Assembly (NCBI GenBank): GCA_947650365.1 | Contig: CANTAL010000202.1 | Location: 186,001 to 250,000 of the forward strand | Length of the DNA: 64,000 nt | Direction of reading: 5' to 3' | DNA from: Chamaelirium japonicum | Lineage: Eukaryota; Streptophyta; Magnoliopsida; Liliales; Melanthiaceae | The notes under the pieces: generated by a model | Told to the model about the DNA's origin: nothing | The model's input: the letters and a program-made list of their open reading frames with translations, nothing else | The model's database searches: none | Part shown: positions 36,951 to 49,915 of the stretch, one piece after another | How the letters are laid out: each line of letters opens with the position of its first letter | Position numbering within the stretch: the stretch's first letter is position 1 | Made by a program: the position numbers and the translations under genes

Positions 36951-37636
36951 GTTATGCAATCGTCACGAATTACACTTGTACATCATTTCGTGAGAGTGGA
37001 ATCACGTTTGACCATGTGTGGAATCCGGTTTGACCAGGTGTTTCGAGACGTACGATGGGCCGGAAAAAGCATCGTAAGTGCCAGCGATGGAGGGCCACGA
37101 CCCACTGAAAAAGTGGCAAAAAAAAAAAGATGGTTTCGTAAAATGGGTGCAACATGGGGACTCTCGCCCAAGCACGCTTAACTGCGGAGTTCGGATGGGA
37201 TCCGGTGCTTTTGTGCTGGTATGATAGCACTCGTTATGCATTTGTCACGAATTACACGTATCCATCACTTCGTGATTTGTAACAAATTTAGGGCAAATTA
37301 AATGACGGTCAAAGACCGTCCTATAATCTGCGACCGAGTTTTTGATTTAAAACACTTAGTTAATAATTTAAAAACATTTATTTTATAATAAACGACGGTC
37401 GGGGACCGTCGTTTATTAAAGGACGGTCGAAGGCCGTACTTTATTTATGTCCTATTTTCTTTGTTCGGTGTAGTGTGACCAGGTGTTTCGAGACGTCCGA
37501 TGGGCCGGAAAAAGGGTCGTAAGTGCGGGAGATATAGCTCATTCGTGAACCCATGGTGATCGTCCAAACGATCGTTTAGGCAGGTGGGCCACGACCCACT
37601 GAAAAGTGGCAAAAAAAAAAGATGGTTTTGTAAAAC

Positions 37637-37754
37637 GGGTGCAACACGAGGACTTCCCAGGAGGTCACCCATCCTAGTACTACTCTCGCACAAGCACTCT
37701 TAACTGCGGAGTTCTGATGGGATCCGGTGCTTTAGTGCTGCTATGATCGCACCC
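37637..37754 (-). rRNA. 5S rRNA gene, A-type copy R2 (variant)
   Basis: Full length with three substitutions (gcacaag and cactct near box A, gctgct). The gcacaag change is shared with R0, R5 and R6. Confidence 0.81.
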
Positions 37755-38127
37755 GTTATGCAATCGTCACGAATTACACTTGTACATCATTTCGTGAGAG
37801 TGGAATCACGTTTGACCATGTGTGGAATCCGGTTTGACCAGGTGTTTCGAGACGTACGATGGGCCGGAAAAAGCATCGTAAGTGCCAGCGATGGAGCTCG
37901 ATCGCGAACCCGTGGTGCTAGTCGAAACGATCGTTTAGGCAGGTTGGCCACGACCTGCCGAAAAGTGGCAAAAAAAAAGAGAGAGATGGTTTTTGTAAAA
38001 TGGGTGCAACCCGATGACTTCCCAGGAGCTCACCCGTCCTGGTACTACTCTCGTCCAAGAGGACACTTGACTACTGAATTAAATCAGGAAGGGAAAACCC
38101 TCATAACAAATTTAGGGCAGATTAAAT

Positions 38128-39445
38128 GACGGTCTATGACCATCCTATAATCTGCGACAGAGTTTTTAATTTAAAATGATTTAGTCAGTAATAAATGACG
38201 GTCGAGGACCGTCGTTTAATTAAAAACCCTTCGTTTAATAAAGGATGGTCTAAGACCTTTGTTTATTTATGTCCTATTTTTTTTGTTTTGGTGTAGCGGG
38301 ACAAGGTGTTTCGGGACGTTCGTTGGGCCGGAAAAAGGGCCTTAAGTGCGGGCAATGAAGCTCAATCGCGAACCTGTGGTGCTCATCGAAACGATCGTTT
38401 AGGCAGGTGGGCCACGACCCACTGAAAAAGTGGCAAAAAAAAAAAGATGGTTTCGTAAAATGGGTGCAACACGGGGACTCTCGCCCAAGCACGCTTAACT
38501 GCTGAGTTCGGATGGGATCCGGTGCTTTTGTGCTGCTATGATAGCACCCGTTATGCATTTGTCACGAATTACACGTATCCATCACTTCGTGATTTGTAAC
38601 AAATTTAGGGCAAATTAAATGACGGTCTAAGACCGTCCTATAATCTGCGACCGAGTTTTTGATTTAAAAACACTTAGTTAATAATTTAAAAACATTTATT
38701 TTATAATAAACGATGGTCGGGGACCGTCGTTTATTAAAGGACGGTCGAAGGCCGTAGTTTATTTATGTCCTATTTTCTTTGTTCGGTGTAGTGTGACCAG
38801 GTGTTTCGAGACGTCCGATGGGCCGGAAAAAGGGTCGTAAGTGCGGGAGATATAGCTCAATCGTGAACCCATGGTGATCGTCCATACGATCGTTTAGGAA
38901 GGTAGGCCACGACCCACTGAAAAGTGGCAAAAAAAAAAGATGGTTTTGTAATACGGGTGCAACACGAGGACTTCCCAGGAGGTCACCCATCCTAGTACTA
39001 CTCTCGCCCAAGCACGCTTAACTGCGGAGTTCTGATGGGATCCGGTGCTTAAGTGCTGGTATGATCGCACCCGTTACGCAATCGTCACGAATTACACTTG
39101 TACATCATTTCGTGAGAGTGGAATCACGTTAGACCATGTGTGGAATCCGGTTTGAGCAGGTGTTTCGAGACGTACGATGGGCCGGAAAAAGCATCGTAAG
39201 TGCCAGCGATGGAGCTCGATCGCGAACCCGTGGTGCTAGTCGAAACGATCGTTTATGCAGGTGGGCCACGACCTGCCGAAAAGTGGCAAAAAAAAAGAGA
39301 GAGATGGTTTTTGTAAAATGGGTGCAACACGATGACTTCTCAGGAGCTCACCCGTCCTGGTACTACTCTCGTCCAAGAGGACACTTGACTACTGAATTAA
39401 ATCAGGAAGGGAAAACCCTCATAACAAATTTAGGGCAGATTAAAT
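38128..39445 (-). repeat. Array unit R3
   Basis: B 38462-38549, A 38955-39072, C 39320-39395. The large palindrome has one mismatch (acgatggtc). Confidence 0.93.
38955..39072 (-). rRNA. 5S rRNA gene, A-type copy R3
   Basis: Full length with one substitution (gcttaagtg). Confidence 0.86.
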
Positions 39446-40763
39446 GACGGTCTATGACCATCCTATAATCTGGGACAGAGTTTTTAATTTAAAATGATTT
39501 AGTCAGTAATAAATGACGGTCGAGGACCGTCGTTTAATTAAAAACCCTTCGTTTAATAAAGGATGGTCTAAGACCTTTGTTTATTTATGTCCTATTTTTT
39601 TTGTTTTGGTGTAGCGGGACAAGGTGTTTCGGGACGTTCGGTGGGCCGGAAAAAGGGCCTTAAGTGCGGGCAATGGAGCTCAATCGCGAACCTGTGGTGC
39701 TCGTCGAAACGATCGTTTAGGCAGGTGGGCCACGACCCACTGAAAAAGTGGCAAAAAAAAAAAGATGGTTTCGTAAAATGGGTGCAACACGGGGACTATC
39801 GCCCAAGCACGCTTAACTGCGGAGTTCGGATGGGATCCGGTGCTTTTGTGCTGCTATGATAGCACCCGTTATGCATTTGTCACGAATTACATGTATCCAT
39901 CACTTCGTGATTTGTAACAAATTTAGGGCAAATTAAATGACGGTCTAAGACCGTCCTATAATCTGCGACCGAGTTTTTGATTTAAAAACACTTAGTTAAT
40001 AATTTAAAAAAATTTATTTTATAATAAACGACGGTCGGGGACCGTCGTTTATAAAAGGACGGTCGAAGGCCGTAGTTTATTTATGTCCTATTTTCTTTGT
40101 TCGGTGTAGTGTGACCAGGTGTTTCGAGACGTCCGATGGGCCGGAAAAAGGGTCGTAAGTGCGGGAGATATAGCTCAATCGTGAACCCATGGTGATCGCC
40201 CAAACGATCGTTTAGGCAGGTGGGCCACGACCCACTGAAAAGTGGCAAAAAAAAAAGATGGTTTTGTAAAACAGGTGCAACACGAGGACTTCCCAGGAGG
40301 TCACCCATCCTAGTACTACTCTCGCCCAAGCACACTTAACTGCGGAGTTCTGATGGGATCCAGTGCTTTAGTGCTGGTATGATCGCACCCGTTTTGCAAT
40401 CGTCACGAATTACACTTGTACATCATTTCGTGAGAGTGGATTCACGTTTGACCATGTGTGGAATCCGGTTTGACCAGGTGTTTCGAGACGTACGGTGGGC
40501 CGGAAAAAGCATCGTAAGTGCCAGCGATGGAGCTCGATCGCGAACCCGTGGTGCTAGTCGAAACGATCGTTTAGGCAGGTGGGCCACGACCTGCCGAAAA
40601 GTGGCAAAAAAAAAGAGAGAGATGGTTTTTGTAAAATGGGTGCAACACGATGACTTCCCAGGAGCTCACCCGTCCTGGTACTACTCTCGTCCAAGAGGAC
40701 ACTTGACTACTGAATTAAATCAGGAAAGGAAAACCCTCATAACAAATTTAGGGCAGATTAAAT
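39446..40763 (-). repeat. Array unit R4
   Basis: B 39780-39867, A 40273-40390, C 40638-40713. No length change. Confidence 0.93.
40273..40390 (-). rRNA. 5S rRNA gene, A-type copy R4 (variant)
   Basis: Full length with three substitutions (aggtgc, cacactt in box A, ccagtg). Confidence 0.81.
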
Positions 40764-42079
40764 GACGGTCTATGACCATCCTATAATCTGCGACAGAGTT
40801 TTTAATTTAAAATGATTTAGTCAGTAATAAATGACGGTCGAGGACCGTCGTTTAATTAAAAACCCTTCGTTTAATAAAGGATGGTCTAAGACCTTTGTTT
40901 ATTTATGTCCTATTTTTTTTGTTTTGGTGTAGCGGGACAAGGTGTTTCGGGACGTTCGGTGGGCCGGAAAAAGGGCCTTAAGTGCGGGCAATGGAGCTCA
41001 ATCGCGAACCTGTGGTGCTCGTCGAAACGATCGTTTAGGCAGGTGGGCCACGACCCACTGAAAAAGTGGCAAAAAAAAAAAGATGGTTTCGTAAAATGGG
41101 TGCAACATGGGGACTCTCGCCCAAGCACGCTTAACTGCGGAGTTCGGATGGGATCCGGTGCTTTTGTGCTGGTATGATAGCACCCGTTATGCATTTGTCA
41201 CGAATTACACTTATCCATCACTTCGTGATTTGTAACAAATTTAGGGCAAATTAAATGACGGTCTAAGACCGTCCTATAATCTGCGACCGAGTTTTTGATT
41301 TAAAAACACTTAGTTAATAATTTAAAAACATTTATTTTATAATAAACGACGGTCGGGGACCGTCGTTTATTAAAGGACGGTCGAAGGCCGTAGTTTATTT
41401 ATGTCCTATTTTCTTTGTTCGGTGTAGTGTGACCAGGTGTTTCGAGACGTCCGATGGGCCGGAAAAAGGGTCGTAAGTGCGGGAGATATAGCTCAATTGT
41501 GAACCCATGGTGATCGTCCAAACGATCGTTTAGGCAGGTGGGCCACGACCCACTGAAAAGTGGCAAAAAAAAAAGATGGTTTTGTAAAACGGATGCAACA
41601 CGAGGACTTCCCAGGAGGTCACCCATCCTAGAACTACTCTCGCACAAGCACGCTTAACTACAGAGTTCTGATGGGATCCGGTGATTTAGTGCTGGTATGA
41701 TCTCACCCGTTATGCAATCGTCACGAATTACACTTGTACATCATTTCGTGAGAGTGGAATCACGTTTGACCATGTGTGGAATCCGGTTTGACCAGGTGTT
41801 TCGAGACGTACGATGGGCCGAAAAAAGCATCGTAAGTGCCAGCGATGGAGCTCGATCGCGAACCCGTGGTGCTAGTCGAAACGATCGTTTAGGCAGGTGG
41901 GCCACGACCTGCCGAAAAGTGGCAAAAAAAAAGAGAGATGGTTTTTGTAAAATGGGTGCAACACGATGACTTCCCAGGAGCTCACCCGTCCTGGTACTAC
42001 TCTCGTCCAAGAGGACACTTGACTACTGAATTAAATCAGGAAGGGAAAACCCTCATAACAAATTTAGGGCAGATTAAAT
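40764..42079 (-). repeat. Array unit R5
   Basis: B 41098-41185, A 41591-41708, C 41954-42029. The A block is nearly identical to that of R6. Confidence 0.93.
41591..41708 (-). rRNA. 5S rRNA gene, A-type copy R5 (degenerate)
   Basis: Full length but about seven substitutions, the most of any A copy, affecting the terminal stem (ggatgc, tctcaccc), intermediate element and box A side. Likely non-functional. Confidence 0.72.
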
Positions 42080-43329
42080 GACGGTCTATGACCATCCTAT
42101 AATCTGCGATAGAGTTTTTAATTTAAAATGATTTAGTCAGTAATAAATGACGGTCGAGGACCGTCGTTTAATTAAAAACCCTTCGTTTAATAAAGGATGG
42201 TCTAAGACCTTTGTTTATTTATCTCCTATTTTTTTTGTTTTGGTGTAGCGGGACAAGGTGTTTTGGGACGTTCGGTGGGCCGGAAAAAGGGCCTTAAGTG
42301 CGGGCAATGGAGCTCAATCGCGAACCTGTGGTGCTCGTCGAAACGATCGTTTAGGCAGGTGGGCCACGACCCACTGTAAAAGTGGCAAAAAAAAAAAAGA
42401 TGGTTTCGTAAAATGGGTGCAACACGGGGACTCTCGCCCAACCACGCTTAACTGCGGAGTTCGGATGGGATCCGGTGCTTTTGTGCTGGTATGATAGCAC
42501 CCGTTAAGCATTTGTCACGAATTACACGTATCCTGATTTGTAACAAATTTAGGGCAAATTAAATGACGGTCTAAGACCGTCCTATAATCTGCGACCGAGT
42601 TTTTGATTTAAAAACACTTAGTTAATAATTTAAAAAAATTTATTTTATAATAAACGACGGTCGGGAACCAGGTGTAGTGAGACCAGGTGTTTCGAGACGT
42701 CCGATGGGCCGGAAAAAGGGTCGTAAGTGCGGGAGATATAGCTCAATCGTGAACCCATGGTGATCGTCCAAACGATCGTTTAGGCAGGTGGGCCACGACC
42801 CACTGAAAAGTGGCAAAAAAAAAAGATGGTTTTGTAAAACGGATGCAACACGAGGACTTCCCAGGAGGTCACCCATCCTAGTACTACTCTCGCACAAGCA
42901 CGCTTAACTACAGAGTTCTGATGGGATCCGGTGATTTAGTGCTGGTATGATCTCACCCGTTATGCAATCGTCACGAATTACACTTGTACATCATTTCGTG
43001 AGAGTGGAATCACGTTTGACCATGTGTGGAATCCGGTTTGACCAGGTGTTTCGAGACGTACGATGGGCCGGAAAAAGCATTGTAAGTGCCAGCGATGGAG
43101 CTCGATCGCGAACCCGTGGTGCTAGTCGAAACGATCGTTTAGGCAGGTGGGCCACGACCTGCCGAAAAGTGGCAAAAAAAAAGAGAGATGGTTTTTGTAA
43201 AATGGGTGCGACACGATGACTTCCCAGGAGCTCACCCGTCCTGGTACTACTCTCGTCCAAGAGGACACTTGACTACTGAATTAAATCAGGAAGGGAAAAC
43301 CCTCATAACAAATTTAGGGCAGATTAAAT
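42080..43329 (-). repeat. Array unit R6 with 58-bp and 9-bp spacer deletions
   Basis: B 42415-42502, A 42841-42958, C 43204-43279. Missing are about 58 bp after gacggtcggg near 42668, including half of the large palindrome, and about 9 bp near 42534. Confidence 0.9.
42841..42958 (-). rRNA. 5S rRNA gene, A-type copy R6 (degenerate)
   Basis: Full length, sharing six of the seven changes of R5, which shows recent copying between neighbours. Confidence 0.73.
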
Positions 43330-44646
43330 GACGGTCTATGACCATCCTATAATCTGCGATAGAGTTTTTAATTTAAAATGATTTAGTCAGTAATAAATGA
43401 CGGTCGAGGACCGTCGTTTAATTAAAAACCCTTCGTTTAATAAAGGATGGTCTAAGACCTTTGTTTATTTATCTCCTATTTTTTTTGTTTTGGTGTAGCG
43501 GGACAAGGTGTTTCGGGACGTTCGGTGGGCCGGAAAAAGGGCCTTAAGTGCGGGCAATGGAGCTCAATCGCGAACCTGTGGTGCTCGTCGAAACGATCGT
43601 TTAGGCAGGTGGGCCACGACCCACTGAAAAAGTGGCAAAAAAAAAAAAGATGGTTTCGTAAAATGGGTGCAACACGGGGACTCTCGCCCAAGCACGCTTA
43701 ACTGCGGAGTTCGGATGGGATCCGGTGCTTTTGTGCTGGTATGATAGCACCCGTTATGCATTTGTCACGAATTACACGTATCCATCACTTCGTGATTTGT
43801 AACAAATTTAGGGCAAATTAAATGACGGTCTAAGACCGTCCTATAATCTGCGACCGAGTTTTTGATTTAAAAACACTTAGTTAATAATTTAAAAACATTT
43901 ATTTTACAATAAACGACGGTCGGGGACCGTCGTTTATTAAAGGATGGTCGAAGGCCGTAGTTTATTTATGTCCTATTTTCTTTGTTCGGTGTAGTGTGAC
44001 CAGGTATTTCGAGACGTCCGATGGGCCGGAAAAAGGGTCGTAAGTGCGGGAGATATAGCTCAATCGTGAACCCATGGTGATCGTCCAAACGATCGTTTAG
44101 GCAGGTGGGCCACGACCCACTGAAAAGTGGCAAAAAAAAAAGATGGTTTTGTAAAACGGGTGCAACACGAGTACTTCCCAGGAGGTCACCCATCCTAGTA
44201 CTACTCTCGCCCAAGCAAGCTTAACTGCGGAGTTCTGATGGGATCCGGTGCTTTAGTGCTGGTATGATCGCACCCGTTATGCAATCGTCACGAATTACAC
44301 TTGTACATCATTTCGTGAGAGTGGAATCACGTTTGACCATGTGTGGAATCCGGTTTGACCAGGTGTTTCGAGACGTACGATGGGCCGGAAAAAGCATCGT
44401 AAGTGCCAGCGATGGAGCTCGATCGCGAACCCGTGGTGCTAGTCGAAACGATCGTTTAGGCAGGTGGGCCACGACCTGCCGAAAAGTGGCAAAAAAAAAG
44501 AGAGATGGTTTTTGTAAAATGGGTGCAACACGATGACTTCCCAGGAGCTCACCCGTCCTGGTACTACTCTCGTCCAAGAGGACACTTGACTACTGAATTA
44601 AATCAGGAAGGGAAAACCCTCATAACAAATTTAGGGCAGATTAAAC
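43330..44646 (-). repeat. Array unit R7
   Basis: B 43665-43752 (majority sequence), A 44158-44275, C 44521-44596. Confidence 0.93.
44158..44275 (-). rRNA. 5S rRNA gene, A-type copy R7 (type 2)
   Basis: Full length with gagtac and caagcaagc, the two changes that mark the type-2 half of the dimer repeat further right. Confidence 0.83.
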
Positions 44647-45961
44647 GACGGTCTATGACCATCCTATAATCTGCGACAGAGTTTTTAATTTAAAATGATT
44701 TAGTCAGTAATAAATGACGGTCGAGGACCGTCGTTTAATTAAAAACCCTTCGTTTAATAAAGGATGGTCTAAGACCTTTGTTTATTTATGTCCTATTTTT
44801 TTTTTGTTTTGGTGTAGCGGGACAAGGTGTTTCGGGACGTTCGGTGGGCCGGAAAATGGGCCTTAAGTGCGGGCAATGGAGCTCAATCGCGAACCTGTGG
44901 TGCTCGTCGAAACGATCGTTTAGGCAGGTGGGCCACGACCCACTGAAAAAGTGGCAAAAAAAAATGGTTTCGTAAAATAGGTGCAACACGGGGACTCTCG
45001 CCCAAGCACGCTTAACTGCGGAGTTCGGATGGGATCCGGTGCTTTTGTGCTGCTATGATAGCACCCGTTATGCATTTGTCACGAATTACACGTATCCATC
45101 ACTTCGTGATTTGTAACAAATTTAGGGCAAATTAAATGACGGTCTAAGACCGTCCTATAATCTGCGACCGAGTTTTTGATTTAAAAATACTTAGTTAATA
45201 ATTTAAAAACATTTATTTTATAATAAACGACGGTCGGGGACCGTCGTTTATTAAAGGACGGTCGAAGGCCGTAGTTTATTTATGTCCTATTTTCTTTGTT
45301 CGGTGTAGTGTGACCAGGTGTTTCGAGACGTCCGATGGGCCGGAAAAAGGGTCGTAAGTGCGGGAGATATAGCTCAATCGTGAACCCATGGTGATCGTCC
45401 AAACGATCGTTTAGGCAGGTGGGCCACGACCCACTGAAAAGTGGCAAAAAAAAAGATGGTTTTGTAAAACGGGTGCAACACGAGGACTTCCCAGGAGGTC
45501 TCCCACCCTAGTACTACTCTCGCCCAAGCACGCTTAACTGCGGAGTTCTGATGGGATCCGGTGCTTTAGTGCTGGTATGATCGCACCCGTTATGCAATCG
45601 TCACGAATTACACTTGTACATCATTTCGTGAGAGTGGAATCACGTTTGACCATGTGTGGAATCCGGTTTGACCAGGTGTTTCGAGACGTACGATGGGCCG
45701 AAAAAAGCATCGTAAGTGCCAGCGATGGAGCTCGATCGCGAACCCGTGGTGCTAGTCGAAACGATCGTTTAGGCAGGTGGGCCACGACCTGCCGAAAAGT
45801 GGCAAAAAAAAAGAGAGAGATGGTTTTTGTAAAATGGGTGCAACACGATGACTTCCCAGGAGCTCACCCGTCCTGGTACTACTCTCGTCCAAGAGGACAC
45901 TTGACTACTGAATTAAATCAGGAAGGGAAAACCCTCATAACAAATTTAGGGCAGATTAAAT
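44647..45961 (-). repeat. Array unit R8 (type 1)
   Basis: B 44979-45066, A 45471-45588, C 45836-45911. Type-1 marks: gaaaatgggcc, cccaccct, ggtgtttcg. Confidence 0.93.
45471..45588 (-). rRNA. 5S rRNA gene, A-type copy R8 (type 1)
   Basis: Full length with two box C changes (ggtctcccaccct). Confidence 0.82.
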
Positions 45962-47280
45962 GACGGCCTATGACCGTCCTATAATCTGCGACAGAGTTTT
46001 TAATTTAAAATGATTTAGTCAGTAATAAATGACGGTCGAGGACCGTCGTTTAATTAAAAACCCTTCGTTTAATAAAGGATGGTCTAAGACCTTTGTTTAT
46101 TTATGTCCTATTTTTTTTTGTTTTGGTGTAGCGGGACAAGGTGTTTCGGGACGTTCGGTGGGCCGGAAAAAGGGCCTTAAGTGCGGGCAATGGAGCTCAA
46201 TCGCGAACCTGTGGTGCTCGTCGAAACGATCGTTTAGGCAGGTGGGCCACGACCCACTGAAAAAGTGGCAAAAAAAAAAAGATGGTTTCGTAAAATGGGT
46301 GCAACACGGGGACTCTAGCCCAAGCACGCTTAACTGCGGAGTTCGGATGGGATCCGGTGCTTTTGTGCTGGTATGATAGCACCCGTTATGCATTTGTCAC
46401 GAATTACACGTATCCATCACTTCGTGATTTGTAACAAATTTAGGGCAAATTAAATGACGGTCTAAGACCGTCCTATAATCTGCGACCGAGTTTTTGATTT
46501 AAAAACACTTAGTTAATAATTTAAAAACATTTATTTTATAATAAACGACGGTCGGGGACCGTCGTTTATTAAAGGACGGTCGAAGGCCGTAGTTTATTTA
46601 TGTCCTATTTTCTTTGTTCGGTGTAGTGTGACCAGGTATTTCGAGACGTCCGATGGGCCGGAAAAAGGGTCGTAAGTGCGGGAGATATAGCTCAATCGTG
46701 AACCCATGGTGATCGTCCAAACGATCGTTTAGGCAGGTGGGCCACGACCCACTGAAAAGTGGCAAAAAAAAAAGATGGTTTTGTAAAACGGGTGCAACAC
46801 GAGTACTTCCCAGGAGGTCACCCATCCTAGTACTACTCTCGCCCAAGCAAGCTTAACTGCAGAGTTCTGATGGGATCCGGTGCTTTAGTGCTGGTATGAT
46901 CGCACCCGTTATGCAATCGTCCCGAATTACACTTGTACATCATTTCGTGAGAGTGGAATCACGTTTGACCATGTGTGGAATCCGGTTTGACCAGGTGTTT
47001 CGAGACGTACGATGGGCCGGAAAAAGCATCGTAAGTGCCAGCGATGGAGCTCGATCGCGAACCCGTGGTGCTAGTCGAAACGATCGTTTAGGCAGGTGGG
47101 CCACGACCTGCCGAAAAGTGGCAAAAAAAAAGAGAGAGATGGTTTTTGTAAAATGGGTGCAACACGATGACTTCCCAGGAGCTCACCCGTCCTGGTACTA
47201 CTCTCGTCCAAGAGGACACTTGACTACTGAATTAAATCAGGAAGGGAAAACCCTCATAACAAATTTAGGGCAGATTAAAT
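45962..47280 (-). repeat. Array unit R9 (type 2)
   Basis: B 46297-46384, A 46790-46907, C 47155-47230. Type-2 marks: gacggcctatgaccgtcc at the start, actctagcc in B, ggtatttcg and gagtac by A. Confidence 0.93.
46790..46907 (-). rRNA. 5S rRNA gene, A-type copy R9 (type 2)
   Basis: Full length with three changes (gagtac, caagcaagc, gcagag). Confidence 0.82.
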
Positions 47281-48597
47281 GACGGCCTATGACCGTCCTA
47301 CAATCTGCGACAGAGTTTATAATTTAAAATGATTTAGTCAGTAATAAATGACGGTCGAGGACCGTCGTTTAATTAAAAACCCTTCGTTTAATAAAGGATG
47401 GTCTAAGACCTTTGTTTATTTATGTCCTATTTTTTTTTGTTTTGGTGTAGTGGGACAAGGTGTTTCGGGACGTTCGGTGGGCCGGAAAAAGGGCCTTAAG
47501 TGCGGGCAATGGAGCTCAATCGCGAACCTGTGGTGCTCGTCGAAACGATCGTTTAGGCAGGTGGGCCACGACCCACTGAAAAAGTGGCAAAAAAAAAAAG
47601 ATGGTTTCGTAAAATGGGTGCAACACGGGGACTCTAGCCCAAGCACGCTTAACTGCGGAGTTCGGATGGGATCCGGTGCTTTTGTGCTGGTATGATAGCA
47701 CCCGTTATGCATTTGTCACGAATTACACGTATCCATCACTTCGTGATTTGTAACAAATTTAGGGCAAATTAAATGACGGTCTAAGACCGTCCTATAATCT
47801 GCGACCGAGTTTTTGATTTAAAAACTCTTAGTTAATAATTTAAAAACATTTATTTTATAATAAACGACGGTCGGGGACCGTCGTTTATTAAATGACGGTC
47901 GAAGGCCGTAGTTTATTTATGTCCTATTTTCTTTGTTCGGTGTAGTGTGACCAGGTATTTCGAGACGTCCGATGGGCCGGAAAAAGGGTCGTAAGTGCGG
48001 GAGATATAGCTCAATCGTGAACCCATGGTGATCGTCCAAACGATCGTTTAGGCAGGTGGGCCACGACCCACTGAAAAGTGGCAAAAAAAAAAGATGGTTT
48101 TGTAAAACGGGTGCAACACGAGTACTTCCCAGGAGGTCACCCATCCTAGTACTACTCTCGCCCAAGCAAGCTTAACTGCAGAGTTCTGATGGGATCCGGT
48201 GCTTTAGTGCTGGTATGATCGCACCCGTTATGCAATCGTCACGAATTACACTTGTACATCATTTCGTGAGAGTGGAATCACGTTTGACCATGTGTGGAAT
48301 CCGGTTTGACCAGGTGTTTCGAGACGTACGATGGGCCGGAAAAAGCATCGTAAGTGCCAGCGATGGAGCTCGATCGCGAACCCGTGGTGCTAGTCGAAAC
48401 GATCGTTTAGGCAGGTGGGCCACGACCTGCCGAAAAGTGGCAAATAAAAAGAGAGATGGTTTTTGTAAAATGGGTGCAACACGATGACTTCCCAGGAGCT
48501 CACCCGTCCTGGTACTACTCTCGTCCAAGAGGACACTTGACTACTGAATTAAATCAGGAAGGGAAAACCCTCATAACAAATTTAGGGCAGATTAAAT
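47281..48597 (-). repeat. Array unit R10 (type 2)
   Basis: B 47616-47703, A 48109-48226, C 48472-48547. It breaks the alternation by following another type-2 unit. Confidence 0.93.
48109..48226 (-). rRNA. 5S rRNA gene, A-type copy R10 (type 2)
   Basis: The same three changes as R9. Confidence 0.82.
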
Positions 48598-49915
48598 GAC
48601 GGTCTATGACCATCCTATAATCTGCGACAGAGTTTTTAATTTAAAATGATTTAGTCAGTAATAAATGACGGTCGAGGACCGTCGTTTAATTAAAAACCCT
48701 TCGTTTAATAAAGGATGGTCTAAGACCTTTGTTTATTTATGTCCTATTTTTTTTTGTTTTGGTGTAGCGGGACAAGGTGTTTCGGGACGTTCGGTGGGCC
48801 GGAAAATGGGCCTTAAGTGCGGGCAATGGAGCTCAATCGCGAACCTGTGGTGCTCGTCGAAACGATCGTTTAGGCAGGTGGGCCACGACCCACTGAAAAA
48901 GTGGCAAAAAAAAAAAGATGGTTTCGTAAAATGGGTGCAACACGGGGACTCTCGCCCAAGCACGCTTAACTGCGGAGTTCGGATGGGATCCGGTGCTTTT
49001 GTGCTGCTATGATAGCACCCGTTATGCATTTGTCACGAATTACACGTATCCATCACTTCGTGATTTGTAACAAATTTAGGGCAAATTAAATGACGGTCTA
49101 AGACCGTCCTATAATCTACGACCGAGTTTTTGATTTAAAAACACTTAGTTAATAATTTAAAAACATTTATTTTATAATAAACGACGGTCGGGGACCGTCG
49201 TTTATTAAAGGACGGTCGAAGGCCGTAGTTTATTTATGTCCTATTTTCTTTGTTCGGTGTAGTGTGACCAGGTGTTTCGAGACGTCCGATGGGCCGGAAA
49301 AAGGGTCGTAAGTGCGGGAGATATAGCTCAATCGTGAACCCATGGTGATCGTCCAAACGATCGTTTAGGCAGGTGGGCCACGACCCACTGAAAAGTGGCA
49401 AAAAAAAAGATGGTTTTGTAAAACGGGTGCAACACGAGGACTTCCCAGGAGGTCACCCACCCTAGTACTACTCTCGCCCAAGCACGCTTAACTGCGGAGT
49501 TCTGATGGGATCCGGTGCTTTAGTGCTGGTATGATCGCACCCGTTATGCAATCGTCACGAATTACACTTGTACATCATTTCGTGAGAGTGGAATCACGTT
49601 TGGCCATGTGTGGAATCCGGTTTGACCAGGTGTTTCGAGACGTACGATGGGCCGGAAAAAGCATCGTAAGTGCCAGCGATGGAGCTCGATCGCGAACCCG
49701 TGGTGCTAGTCGAAACGATCGTTTAGGCAGGTGGGCCACGACCTGCCGAAAAGTGGCAAAAAAAAAGAGAGAGATGGTTTTTGTAAAATGGGTGCAACAC
49801 GATGACTTCCCAGGAGCTCACCCGTCCTGGTACTACTCTCGTCCAAGAGGACACTTGACTACTGAATTAAATCAGGAAGGGAAAACCCTCATAACAAATT
49901 TAGGGCAGATTAAAT
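48598..49915 (-). repeat. Array unit R11 (type 1)
   Basis: B 48933-49020, A 49425-49542, C 49790-49865. First unit of the strict two-unit alternation. Confidence 0.93.
49425..49542 (-). rRNA. 5S rRNA gene, A-type copy R11 (type 1)
   Basis: Full length with one change (cccaccct, box C edge). Confidence 0.86.

Larger units (their letters stand above)
36005..38127 (-). repeat. Fused array units R1/R2
   Basis: R1: B 36340-36427, A 36833-36950. The C flank of R1 stops at about 37092 (gcgatggag) and continues as the B flank of R2 (ggccacgaccc), so R1's C block and R2's first half, about 513 bp, are missing. R2: B 37145-37232, A 37637-37754, C 38002-38077. The join lies within the flank common to both subunits. 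Confidence 0.88.
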
